A DNA stretch of 64,000 nt from Protonemura montana (lineage: Eukaryota > Arthropoda > Insecta > Plecoptera > Nemouridae): NCBI GenBank assembly GCA_947568835.1, contig OX387606.1, positions 3,038,001 to 3,102,000 on the forward strand. Direction: 5' to 3'. Within the stretch, counting starts at the first letter, position 1; the number at the start of each line of letters is the position of its first letter. This document shows, in pieces, positions 11,701-23,900 of this stretch. The translations under genes and the position numbers were made by a program. The notes under the pieces are model-generated. The model saw only the letters and a program-made list of their open reading frames with translations, was not told the origin of the DNA and did not search any database.

Positions 11701-12381
11701 TCAACGCCTGCGATTGGCTATTTCACTCCAGCGGCCAGATTTACAAAGGAGAGTTTAAGTTTAACCTCGAGCTTTAAGATGATCAGCCAATCACAAGATT
11801 GTGTTTCCAGATTTGCAGGGGTTGTTGACCCCCAGATTTATGGGGCTTAATGAGCTTGATCTCAGCTTTGTAGATCCAGCTCCAGGGTTCAATCTTAGCT
11901 CTTAATAAATCTGGTCCCTAGTTAGGTTAAAGTAAACACAATTTGGTAGCTATGTATCTCATGGATCTTTCGTTTAAGATCTTTCATCAGAGTTAAAACA
12001 TGTCTTCCGGTGACCCTAGAGACGGTTTCCGATATACACCGCTCGCCCCTTTTGTAATAATAATTATCGTTCATTTATTTCCCTTTTTCTACAGAAAACA
12101 TTCTTTGTACTAATTATGACATGTAGGAGCATGGAGATAAGTATCACATCGTAGCTAACCTGTGCTGTCCTTTTCTATCAGCGATCATCGAGGGTAACTT
12201 CCCCACTCACCTGCCGCTGCAGCACATGCAGAAAGACCTGAAGCTGTCGCTGTACATGGGCGACCAGCTGGAGCAGTCTCTGCCACTGACGGCGTCCACC
12301 AACGAGCTGTTCAAACACGCCAAGCGACTCGGCTACGGCGACCACGATGTCGCCGCCGTCTACATCCGAGCGCGCTTCTGA
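8704..12381 (+). CDS. GLYR1: GLYR1/NPAC (NDF), C-terminal dehydrogenase-like part
   Basis: Four exons join in phase: 8704-8916, 9570-9704, 10552-10759 and 12182-12381 (stop TGA), giving about 252 residues. They cover the later Rossmann strands (DVTFSCVSDPQAAKD), the linker (LVILAAGD) and the all-helical domain (GEVGNASKMNL, then HMQKDLKLSLYMGD), ending in VAAVYIRARF. This matches the 3-hydroxyisobutyrate-dehydrogenase-like domain of GLYR1, known as a tetrameric, non-enzymatic nucleosome-destabilising factor that helps Pol II through chromatin. The catalytic Lys position is Asn, and the usual substrate-loop Ser is Gln (EAQVQG), so no catalysis is expected. The first codon, TGC, begins mid-domain. 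The PWWP, AT-hook and nucleotide-binding GxGxxG exons are not found upstream, so the model is 5'-incomplete, either through a very long first intron or through truncation. Confidence 0.87.
9281..9345 (+). repeat. SINE 3' tail fragment
   Basis: It contains TATTGCAAGCGTTTGCAATTT after an AATAAAATA-type stretch. The same tail follows the tRNA-like heads at 36.7 and 48.5 kb, so this is a 5'-truncated copy in GLYR1 intron 1. Confidence 0.55.
9747..9860 (+). repeat. Imperfect direct repeat, period about 82 bp
   Basis: A 32-bp segment (GGGCTTCATAACACTGGG then AAGAAAAGAATTGC) recurs at 9829-9860 with three substitutions. GAAAGAAT-rich filler lies between the copies, in GLYR1 intron 2. Confidence 0.6.
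11281..11330 (+). repeat. tRNA T-arm-like sequence, possible SINE
   Basis: CCCGGG, TTTGTAT and CCCGGG form a six-pair stem with a seven-base loop, close to a tRNA T-arm/B-box. Its surroundings differ from the other SINE family here, so it may be a second family. It lies in GLYR1 intron 3. Confidence 0.3.
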
Positions 12382-15300
12382 TGCTCCGACGCACGCGGCG
12401 ATGCGTCTCGAATATGCGATCGGCGTTGACGAGCGTTCACGCCGAGGCTGCCTCTCGTGGGCCGTTTCATTGTTGGAATTTGGTTGTAGCCGTGACAGCG
12501 ATTTCGTCGAAATTGTAGGGAAGAGAGATATCACTGTAAAATGCTGCTGTTTTACTGCAGTGAAAGTTCTCTAGGAATTTTATTTTTGGACATTTTTTGT
12601 GGCGTTTGCAACCAGTTTTCAAAAATGGCAGCGAAAGTTAGAAAATGCGTTAGCTTATTTAATGCAATGTTTTACCACGGGAGGCAGGCTTCAAATTTAA
12701 ACCAATGTTTGGGCGTGTTCGGGCGATAGATATGCATCTTGAGCCACCTTTTTTTTATAACGTTAAACAGCGTTTGTTTTCAAGCGTTTAGGGCTAGGAA
12801 TCAGTGCGAGTCAAGTTGATTTGAGCGGCCCACCGTACCCATATCTGAATCTGCGACTGGCACGGTGGTGACAGTGAAATACGGGTGCAGACAACCGGGG
12901 TTTTTCAAAGAGTCTTGACTCCATTTTTTCATATTCAAAATTAGCACGGGTAATTTTAGTTTGGTCCAAGTGTTTGTATGGGGTCTGTCTCGTGATGGCC
13001 ATAACCGACCATGCGCTGCCTTGGTTTCCAGGAACAGGACGATGAAGAAGGGACTTTGTGTGTGTATAGGTTTTAGGTGTAACCCACATTTAGCAAAGAT
13101 TCGGTTGGACTTTTGCAATCCGGCGGTGCCTGTCGGCGAAACCGCTGACGCGCTGCTTATTATTATTATAGCCATCAAGTTTTCTTATCAACATTTAAAA
13201 GATATCAGTTGCTAGATCTCCAATCTATCACTTAAGCCTGATTGTATTTATCTACAATAATCTAATTTAAGATAGCAGGACTTTAGACAATATGAAATTA
13301 AAGATTCTTTTTCGTAACTAATGACGTGTGTTACTTCCCTTCCATCACAAATCCTTCTGTTTTTTTAATGTTTTTTAAAGTATCTTGGAAAAGTTCAAAA
13401 ATGAGTTTAAGACAAATAATGCGAGTGCATCTTTTAGATTCACATGATCGAAAACCAGAATTTTGAATTGCCGCCGTCAGATCTGACAGCTCGTGTCGAG
13501 TTGCTCCATGTTTAGCAGGCGGTGTTTTTCCGGCAAATGGCGACCGTGTCCAGTTCTAAGTGATTGCTTACACTTTTATTCCAGTATTTCTCGCGTACTC
13601 AACTGCGCCACGCATTTTATTGCACCATGTAACGTCTCGATCAACATTCGTGCACATTATTAACGTTTGAACTCGACATGTAAAGTTATTTAATTCCAGT
13701 GACAGTGCGATGTTTTCGCCAAGTGCAAAGCTAGGCCAAGTAGGCTTATTACCAGTTGCCTAGGCCTATTGGCCTATACGTTCATGTCATCGTCTCAGCT
13801 CTCCAGTTTTCAACAGCAACATCCCGAAAGGTGAGGACAATTTGATTTGAACCCTGGACATGCACCCTGGACGTTTGGGACCCTTCTGGGTTTATCGCTG
13901 CGTCCCTAGCCATAGCAGCCTCCGACCTTGGAGCATACATCAATCATCGCTGTCAGCCTGCTACCAACTGTCAACGCGACCTCCACTTTGTTTTCATTTC
14001 CTTAACGCTGTCGTCGTCGACTTGCCATACTCGAGCCTTATTCTAGATTCAAATTCATGGAACCAAACGCCCCAGACAGTCGCCACTCGCGACCTCCATT
14101 CACCTAACACCCCCGCCGCCCCCCGACGGCGGTGCGCCACCAGATGGGTCACCGTCGAACAGAGGGTGCTCGCCGTCGTCCAGAGACAAGGTTGGGGGCG
14201 CGTTGTTGACGCCGCTATTCGCGATGCGTCGACTCATGCGGAATGCACGCCTGGCTCGCTGTGGTAGGGGTGTGAGAGGAGACAAGCGACGCCGAAATCT
14301 GTGCGATTCGGCAACTATTTGTGTAGTAGCTGTGCTAAAATTAGCGCGAGACGAGTGACCCAGTTCGGCGTCGTCGGCGTCGTCGTCGGCGTGATCGGCG
14401 CGGTGACGTAGCGAGATCAATCGTCTGCGCGGGTCAGGAGTATCAGGACTTAGGAGTGATAACGACGCCTCTGTCTGGGCAATCCTCGCTCTAGTCGCTG
14501 CTCCAAGACTGACACTGGCGAGTGCACAACGTGCTCGTGGCACACGCATGCTGACGCCTCCCCCAGGCCGCTCTTGGAGGCTCTGACAAATCCTTTTGTT
14601 CACAGACCCTGATTGCCGATGGAGGCTCGAAGTCGTGGCCACCATGGAGCGTGAGTACCAATCAATTTTGTTAAGCTTCTTGCGTCTAGAAAATTCTTTC
14701 TCGTTTTTGTTATCTTTTGCAATTTTTTTTTTCTTCTGCAAAGTTTGAACCCAATTCCCAGCCATAGACCAAAACAACACCAGGTTCGCCTAGCCACTGG
14801 GTGGTGACTGTGACCTGGGCGCCGAGGGTTCCCGTTGTGGAGCCGAACAAGAGCGTGCCGAGTGCGTGACGGCGACGGAGTCCCCGTCGCCGAGCACACG
14901 CTGTCGTAAAGCATGTCACGTGCTTGCTCCTTCAATGTCATAAATCTGTTATCGACCTTACGAGATACAGCGCGTGTTGCCGGCGGGCGGCCCCCTATCT
15001 TGGTACCCACTTGAAACCTACCTGTCACCAGCGCCACTACTCATGCCACCAGGTCTTTGCCTTGCTGTGTGGTCGCCCTCCTGGGATCGCCCTCAGTGGT
15101 GGATTGCCTCTGGTCTGTGCAGGGATTGACTCGATGTAGAAAGTGTCAAACGGCCTGCGGTGTTGCACGAGTGCAGCGGGCCGAGTCCGCCGCGTGTCGT
15201 TGCTGGCTTGAGGAGGGCGCAAGTCGCTCGCTTCGCCGTCGTCTCCTCACAAGTGCGTCGTGTCCAGGCGCACGGGACAGGTCGCGAGGTGTGCATGGTC

Positions 15301-17926
15301 TTGACCCAGATGGCCGAGGTCTGCGCTCGGTGCGACCTTGCCACCGCGGCCTCCGCAAACGTTGTCGATAAATGCTGGGTAACCTATAGAGTCTTAAGTA
15401 ATTCGACGTCCCCTCGCGGTAGGCGTCGGTTTTGGCACTACCAGATGACACTGGCATGAGCGGGACGGCGATTATCTCTTTTCTGCAAGGAGAGAATGTC
15501 TTTGGTCAGCAAGCACTTGGCTCGCCAACGATGGAGTGGTCACCGATCCAACGCCTCAACCCAGTTCAGTGCTGCTCAACCACTACGACCATACCAGAGA
15601 CACTGGCGCCCCCAAGCGCTCACTAGCTCTTGCGGAGGTTGCCGTCGTCGCCGCAGAGAGCGCGCTGGGGTCGCCGTCGTAGCTGCGTCCGCGACGGATG
15701 GAGTCACGTGGACAATGAGTGAAAGTTGTCGGCTAGCGCGACGCTTTCACATCCGACCGAGCTTGGGATCGAACCGACTCGATGGTCCGATGAGCTCGGA
15801 GGGAGGGGGCGGGGGTCGACGTCTCAGCGACGATGCTTCGTCCCACTAGACGATCACACGAACATCGAATTCGCTTTCAACTTGTTTGCTTCATCTGTAG
15901 CGGTTTTCCTCTATTGCTATGTTTTCATCTTCTTAAACGTCCCTTTCGATGCGAAAGCTAACCACACTCAAGAACCATAAACTTCATGTAGATGACCACG
16001 ATGTACATCTGTTCGGGCTAGCCACCCTCCTCATCGGCATCATACGGTTATCGCTAGACCTGGAGCTCGCCATGGAAGTCTGTTTGCTGCATGTTTTGAA
16101 ATGCATGCCAGAGAAATTGGCAACTTGCTCTGTCGCCACGCGCCTGGAAAGACAATGCGGGGCCGGTCGTTCGAGTTTGAAACCCCTGCATGTGCCGTCC
16201 AACCACAGGCTGGCTTCGCGAAGACAGAGACAGGGCCAAGTCAACACTCGACACGGTTCCATCTGCGAACATGCAAACGCTTTGACGGCATATCGATCGC
16301 CTTCTCGCCTCGCGCCAAACGGGATGATGACACCGACGAGCCGAGCTTTCCGTGTCGAATTTCCACCTACCGACCGACGCGACCGACCGGTGGAAAAGTA
16401 CGCGACGATGACCGCTCGTCCGTGCACAGGTCGTGCTTATCGCCTCCCCCTGGAGGGCGTCCGGTGCAGATAAGTGGCGACGGCGGGCTGTGTGGACCGG
16501 AAGACAGATACCACGCCGCTGCCCGCGGTTGTTGACATGGTGGACGCCGTCGTTGTTTTGCCGCTGAGGCCTGGAGCGATCTCAGGCGGCTCAATTCTAC
16601 AGCCTCGGTGATTCTTTGAGATTTTTCTCGTTTATTGAAAATGCTTCACTTGTCACACTGTCCAAAGACTGTTTTTTCTCAATTCGATGAGTATGACATT
16701 GACAGTAAATGCCGGCAGCAATTGTTTCCATGCTGTGAGCGGATTCTGCGACTAGTTTTCCCGAGCGAACTCCTTCGGCGTCATCCTCGCCGGTCGGACG
16801 TCCCTAAGGCGGACGCCCGACGCACGACGCGTCGCTGACCCAATGCGCGCGCCGAGAGTAACGGAAGATTGGCGCTACATTCCTCCGACACCTCCACTGC
16901 TGCGTGACGTCACGAGACGGCTGCTGCCGGCGCTCGCAGTTCGTGCAAACATTCGACGTCGATGATAGGTCCAATAGGTCTACTCATTTTGCTTTCCTTC
17001 CGGCACTGTCGGAGGAACCGAGGCCAAAAAGTCTCGAGAGTTTGTGGAGTACGCAGAAGAATCGGTAATCCCGGCTCTGGGTTCTGTTGGGTCGTGACAT
17101 TTTGCGGTTCTCGTCCGAGATCGCCAGCATACGATGATCTCCCAGCGGTCTTGTCTGTCATAAAGGCTTTATTTGTGTACACATCAAGACACCTTTCCTG
17201 CTACGAGTGCGTCGTTGAACAACACTGCCTGCGCCGCTAGTGTCTTGCCTGGCCGTCGTCGTCGTCGTCGTCGTGGTCGTCGTCGTCGTCGGCTCGCGGT
17301 GAAACTAGGCTAGCTACTCGGCAGTCGGCCGACGGTTCACTTGCTATCAAGGCCACCGACAGACACCTTTCTCGGCGAGCTCAGTTCGCAGTCGGTCGCT
17401 CTCGCCGTCGCCAGCCTCCACGGTCGACGTCACGACGCCGTTATCGCGACGCCGTCAACCCTTAGTGTCAGTGTTTCATCGTGCGCGTGCGGTAATCGGG
17501 ACCAATTGGTCTTCGAAGTGAGGAAGTCGGGAAGTTGTTTCTGATACGATCGCGATCTACGTGCAGGCAGTGCGTGAAGGTGTTGTCGTGCGGAGTGCGA
17601 CGTTGTTGACGTGAACCTCGTCCTCTCAAGTCTGTTTTTCGAAGCGTGACAGACGCGATCACGTGTCTGACTTCCACGGCGTGGAGTGGTTGTCTTATTT
17701 AGTGGCGAATCCAGAGTGCAGTGGTGTGTAGTGCAGTGGTAGGTCCGTGCAAGTGCCGTGGCCTCTTCAACGGAGTCGACCCGCGTCTCGCCGACGCCGC
17801 GTGACGAGGTGAACCGAGGACGCCGTCGACGTCGATGCGTCGCGACGCTGGCCCGCCGTCGTCGCGGGCCCGTGGGGGCCCAGGGTCCGGGCAGAAGACA
17901 CTCTAGGGCCCCCTTCGCGACTCGCG
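12382..17926. other. Intergenic region between GLYR1 and AFF
   Basis: No gene is recognised. The GLYR1 3' UTR should begin here; an ATTAAA at 13297-13302 is one possible poly(A) signal. After about 13.85 kb the DNA becomes CpG-rich and probably contains the AFF promoter and 5' UTR. An open minus-strand segment at 14104-14237 is listed under findings only. Confidence 0.4.
17253..17291. repeat. (CGT)n microsatellite, one interruption
   Basis: About 12 CGT units are interrupted once by GGT. It lies about 640 bp upstream of the likely AFF start codon, in CpG-rich DNA. Confidence 0.9.
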
Positions 17927-17982
17927 ATGGGGGCCTTCTACCAGGGGGGCCTGAACCCCCTGCTCAAAGGCACCATCAACAG
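17927..17982 (+). CDS. lilli: Candidate first coding exon of AFF
   Basis: ATG opens an 18-codon frame ([18 protein letters not shown]) that leaves two bases before a donor AG|GTACCA. The exon at 21549 needs exactly two donated bases, so the join is in frame (S, then [12 protein letters not shown]). The peptide has no similarity I recognise, so the assignment is inference. Confidence 0.4.
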
Positions 17983-20900
17983 GTACCAATCTGTCGTTCC
18001 TTGCGGAATGTTCTCGTGGAATCGGATCCTTGGGTTCTAGCGCTTGGGCGCAGACCGCGAAAGGTTCCTTCTCATCGCAAGCTCCTGGACACCATCCCCC
18101 GGGTCCATTGGTGCTAGCAGGAAGTCTTGTCGTCTAGCTCGTATAGCTTCACGTCCAGCCCTTGTTTGGCGTAGGATGTAGCCGACAGAGGCGGGCTAGG
18201 GTGTGTTACGTTTTGGCAGCTTAAAGGTCCCATAGACTGGAAGGACGAACGGCCGTTTAGGAAATCCAAGGAAACGTTAGACTTTAAGGAGTGAATCCGG
18301 TCCGAGGACGTTGTTTGCAGGACAGTTAGGGGAACACGGGGACTCTCCTAGCTTCCCCCGATGTGTCCGTTGTCCCCAGGATCCAGGTCCATACGCCAGC
18401 CAGTCCGGCAGCTCGGCACGCCGTCGCGCCGTCACGTACAGAACGGCCCCGAGGCGACCGATGCCCTGGGGTGACACGGTGAGACCCCGGCCTCGTGCTA
18501 GGGGGTGCTTGTTGACATTCTCGCCACGGCCTTGTGCAAACACCACCAGCCCAAGATGGCGGCTGCCAGCCAGCCAGAGAAACAGCTCGCGGCCGCGGTC
18601 TGACGTCACGCAAGCGGTGTCGTGAGCGTAGAAAGTTTGCGAACCAGCGGCGGCGGCTGCGGCGGCGGCGGCGGCTGCGGTGCGCAGCCAATTGTAGCAG
18701 CATGGGACGCCGATTCGTTCGCGCGGTGGAAAACTTTGTGTTTTGCATCCGCGATGTCGTAACTTGATGTCGGCGCAGCGTCGTAGCCCTGATTATGCGC
18801 CCTTGTGTGCTTGCCACCGAAGGGACTGCCTAGATGATATGGGGTTGTTAATCTATATCTGTCAGACCCTGCGCGGCTGTTTCGGGTCGACGGCGTCCTC
18901 TGCTTGTCAGGCAAGGCCGCTCTGGCCTGGTTTCACACCGTGGGCCTCGAGAGTATGCGGGAGTTATCTCTGTTATTGGTCTTCGTGTCGATGTTCTTTC
19001 TCGACTGCTACACGGATGGAACTCTGTTCGATTCGGGACAGGCATGTTTATTCGGTGGCTCCTGAATTCGCCTTCGAAACAAGTCGAGACAGGATCTCTC
19101 GTCGTTGTCGATGTTTAAAAAGTAACAATCGCTTTCGAGATTTTCGCTCAAATCTTTATTGTCGAGCCATGGCCCACTGTAGCTCGAACAAACGAGTGAA
19201 GTAAAGAAGTGGAATATTGCGGAACAACCAGGCCCACCCTGACCCATAGCAAGGCGGAAGTGTTTCGGTGAGAATCGAGCCGCCGGCGTCGCCGCCCGAT
19301 GGCAGCACCGCGGCGTGTTTTGACGCGAGCCTGCCGTGACCGCCGCCAGGGTCGCTGCTTGCACAACGAGCAGTCGGTGCGCAGAAAATGGCGTCCGTGT
19401 TACCTTCGACCATCAGCTCCGTCGCATAAACTCGCTGTGCGTGCGAATCTCTGTCGATCTCGTCGACCTGCACCGGGGTCGACGGTGTGCTGCTTGTGTC
19501 CGAGGTTGCCTGTGCCTCGTTGTGGTCTAGTGCGAGTGATAGGCGTGAGTGAGGTGATCAAAGGGTGGCCGTGGTTGACAAGGGAAGGTGTCCAGACTGG
19601 GGTGAGGGTGGCTCTCGCGCGTGCTCTTCGTCGACAGGAAGGCGATGTGAGGTGTCCGTCATGGAGACGGTTGACGGCACATGAAGAGGCTCAAGACGAA
19701 GCCTCGGTAAGTCTTAAACCTTGCTAGTAACCACCTTTGTCGGGAGTCGAGACGCATTTATTCATTGCAGATCAGTCGTTTGTTGGGTCATTTAAGAAGC
19801 CGACGTTGCAGACCGTGGGACGAGCTGTGGTCGTCTATTAGGCTCCCACGTCCCGTGGTCAGCACTGGCTAAGTGGGCCAGACAATTTTGCTAACATCAA
19901 CAACCCCCGCGGCGGGGTGCCTATAGCCTCGCTACCCGTTGCCCAGTGTTGTGACGCGACCTTCTTCAGTCGCCCAAGACGCCGTCCCATGTTTCGCTGC
20001 TCGCCCTTCTGCATTGCATACGACCGTCCAGAGAGGATCGAGGGTGACGAAACAACAATGTCGACATCGTTGCTAAACTTCCTGGTTCGCGCTTTTGTCG
20101 TTTCTCCTCGTCGTCCCCGACGGCATCCAGGCGACGGCGTTCCCGTGCCCTGTCAACGGCTGCCGTCGCGGCGGCTGACAAAGAGCGCGACGACGGCGTC
20201 GGGTTTTTCTCGCCTCCGTCATGCCCAAGATGACATTCAGGCGAGTGACGTATTGGCGGTGTGACGTCACGCCGGCCAGCCAGCGGCGGAGGTCGGGTCT
20301 CGCGACAGCGGCGCGCGGCGCAATGTTGTTGTCGAGCGGGGCGTGCGGCGGCGGCGGCCGCGTCGCCCTGACCCGCACTGCCATTGTTTCTCGGCGCCGT
20401 GGCCGCCAGATTGGTGTCACTGTCACCGCCATGCAAGCCTGGCTAGGAACACTACCAGGCCATTCGGTATCGCTCATCGATGATCCTCGTCGTCCGTTAG
20501 GCGGGATTCGGCTGCAGCGAAAGCAATCCGTGCCTTACGGCCGACCTTGGCACAGCACAGATATTGCACTTGCAATGTGTGGCCAGCCATTTAAACTCTG
20601 TAGGCCGCCTGCAATTACCTGCCTGCCATATCATAGCTCCCATCGCTGCTAAAAACACACAATTTCCTTATCGAAATGACACTGATTTCAGGCGTGGCGA
20701 GTCAATACCGACACGTTTGGCTTGTTTTGATTCGCGACTCGGCATCCGTCGTGGTGCCGCGATCGCAGGCAAGGGGTGCATCCTTTCGTTTCTCAATGGG
20801 GTGCATTTCCTTTTCCTTTCCTCCAACCCTGCACCCTCGGCCCTCTGTCTCCTTGCGAAACAATGGAGGTGAACGGAGAGCCGAATAACCGAGCCGACGG

Positions 20901-23900
20901 GACCCACTGCTTTTGAGAAGCACCAGATTCGGCGGTTGTTTACACTTTGCGAGTACCGGACTTGCACAGCAAGGGGGGGGGGGGCGTCGTGTGCTGAACG
21001 TGTTATGATTCAGTCGCCACACTTTCAAGGTTTCCTGTCAGTGTCATTACGAGCAACGTTGTGTACAAATTGGCTGGGCGCCGAGCGAGTTGGCCCGATT
21101 CTTTGCGATCTTTGCTATGTACCCTCTGTCACATAATGTCCGTGAGGAAAACCGTTAGCTTGGTATGTCCGTGCCAGTTGAAGATCTGTTATTTGACAGC
21201 CAGGTTTTAGCCCCTATTTTGTACTCTTTCCTCTTCGTGAATACTTCGGTGGGTGACACCTACTCCCCCACCCCATCTTCCTTTGAAAATGTCTGCTCAA
21301 ACAAATGTGCGGTGACAGTACTCTCGACAGTGATTCGTACCTCGCTATCTTTGGGGATTTAAAACTATTATTTTGTCAGATAGTAAAGCGACGTACACAA
21401 CCTACGAACTGTCCAGTGGTCTAAGTGGTGCATGTTGGTATAATTTCTTGACTTCTAAACTTGACCCCATACACGATGCTTTGGCCTTCTAAACGCAATC
21501 CAAAATGCAAGCTAACCTCTAACCAACTGCCTCGTTTGTTTGTTGCAGTGTGGAGAGAGACCGGCTGCGCGAGCGCGATCGCCAAATGCGTGCGCAGATG
21601 TCTGCGAGCGCGCAGCAAGAGCGTCGCGAGCAGGCCGAACAGGCAGGGGCGCCGCTTTTCGGGGCGCCGGTGCGGGTGAGTACAACGCCGTCCCCTTGTC
21701 AGCGTTTGCTTCCCCGACGTTTTCCCCGACTTCAAGTGAAGTATTCTCATGATTGGTACCACCGCTGGCGTGCAGTCCCTTCTGGGTTGATGTTGATGTA
21801 CGACTGTGAATATTTTTATTATTATGAACACTATAACCGTCTCAAAAATGTATGTCCAAACGTGGACTCGAACCCCGATCTCCACCTATCACGGGTGTTG
21901 CCCTAACCCATTGAGCTACTTGGACACTGGCTTTTTAAAACGATTTTAGTGTATTTGATGAGAATGACGGATCTCCAAATACGACTGTGAGTCGGTCAAT
22001 CTTACTGGAGGTTCTTATCGTGAAGTACTTCGGAAGGAGACTCGACTCGACTAGCATTTAAAGCTGTTGGTAAGGAGCAGGCTGCGTGACTGCACCGGAT
22101 TCACTTATTTTAGGCTTTGCTTGCTTAATGGCATCCGATCCGACGGTTGCTGTCGACGGACTCTGGCGTCACCGGGACAACTCTAACAAGTGTGCGTTGG
22201 GGGGGGGGGGGGGGGGGGGGGGTCGAATTTGCCGGCTCAATTTGAGTTCTAGAAGTGGAAAGCAGGCACCCTTTGCTAGCTTAGTCATTCACCAGTACCT
22301 TTTCGAGGGTGCTATCGTCCGGCCATCGAGCCACCGCACCCACCGCTGATTTGCGGATAAATCTTGAAACCCAGGGCCTCCCGATTGACAGCGCGATGAG
22401 AGCGCGACAAGAGACGACCCGCTTGTTGTTGTCCGTCCAAGGCCAGCCTTATCAATCGGCAGCGCTAGATAAGACCGATCGCTCTATCTCACTCTCGACC
22501 GCTGCGCTGTCGGCATCTCTCACTCTAGCTCGCACGCGCACGCACGATCGGCGCGTGCGTTAGTGCGCAGGCTCGCCAAGAGCTAGGCGCCGTAGCGTTT
22601 TGTATCGCCCGAAATTAACTGGCGGAAAGCACAAAGGAAGCGCGTCACACTCATGCGATGCACTCGCCGAGCGCGGCTTGTTCTAGATAACTCCTCGTCG
22701 CCGGGACGTGCACGTAAGACAATCACTTGTAATCGACATCGATCGGTAATGACAGGGATTACTACATGAGTGAGTCCTAGGAACTCTAACCGCATGCCGT
22801 GTTTGATGCGAGCACGGCGCGGAGGCGTCCATTGGTGTTCGGGGTGTTCATTTGGAAAGAAAACATGCCTTTTGGGAGTCCAACCGAGCCGAGGGTAGAG
22901 TCTAGGATGAACTTCAGGCAAAGGGCCGGCCAGCAGTAGTACGTGACTCTTTAGCACTGTATTGACGCAGTTATGGTGACTTTGCCTACGTCATGACCAA
23001 GCCACGAGCTCACCTAGCCTAAAAGAGCACCCAGGTTTTAGTTAAGTCCACTTGCTCTCGGCGACACCATAGGCAGTACGGTTCACCCTCTAGTCGCCAG
23101 CGTGCAATGGCCGGTCCCAGTGAAGCTGATGACGCTGCTCCAGACGTTGCTCCAGACGTTGCTTGGCGACGTTGGGAATCGAGTGACACCGCGATGCTCG
23201 TTGCAGGTGACGCCGGCGGCCGGTGACCGCGTCACCCAGCAGATCCAGATGCGGCTCGGCAACTTCCAGCACGTCAAGCAGCTACTGGAGGACGAGCCGA
23301 AGCGGCTGATCGGCGTCGACAGTGCGTCCTCGTCGGCGTCGTCGTCCTCCTCGCGGCTCGCGGCGGCCGAGTTTAAAAGACCGGCGGCGCAGCCTCGACC
23401 TCGCCCTCCGACGGCGTCGGCGCCGGGGGAACGTCCCCGCCAGGACGCCGACAAGAGGTTCCCGCCGCGCGGCGGACCGCGCACGCCCGTGCAGACTGCG
23501 CCGGCGCCATCGAGTGCCGGGGCGTCCCACAGGGCTCACGCCGCAGCTAAGTTGCCTCGACTTCAAGTCGACCAGGTGGGTGAACTCTGCGCTTAATTCT
23601 GTCATATTTCGTTGCGCTTTGTGAAATGCAAATGTTCATTGCATTTTCCATGTCCTCCCAATTCGTGGGCCGAACTCGCGTCCTCTAACGTTTCGTTCTC
23701 TGTTCCAGGCGTCGCGAGACGTGGACGCCAGCGGCCAGACGGAGGTAGAGTCGATCCTAAAGGTGAGTTTGTCTCCCTTACCCAGCGCCCCGATGCAAAT
23801 CGTCGCAAACTCGCACTCGCTGACCGTGTATCCCTCTTTGTACCCGCCGCGCAGGAGATGAAGGAGGTGATGACGCCACTGTCGGGCATCGCGACGCCGC

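Noticed and set aside
13523-13555. ATGGCGACCGTGTCCAGTTC as a further AFF 5' exon
   Set aside because: The start context is good but the frame is only seven codons, the donor is weak (GTGATT) and it is 8 kb from exon 2. There is too little to support it.
14100-14780. 226-codon minus-strand open frame
   Set aside because: Most of it is low-complexity Arg/Ser/Asp without similarity, running through a poly-A-like stretch. Only the last 44 codons look exon-like and are reported as a weak finding.
21853-21925. Functional tRNA gene (anticodon TGA)
   Set aside because: The base before the anticodon is G instead of T, two stems have mismatches, and SINE tails follow this head in sibling copies.
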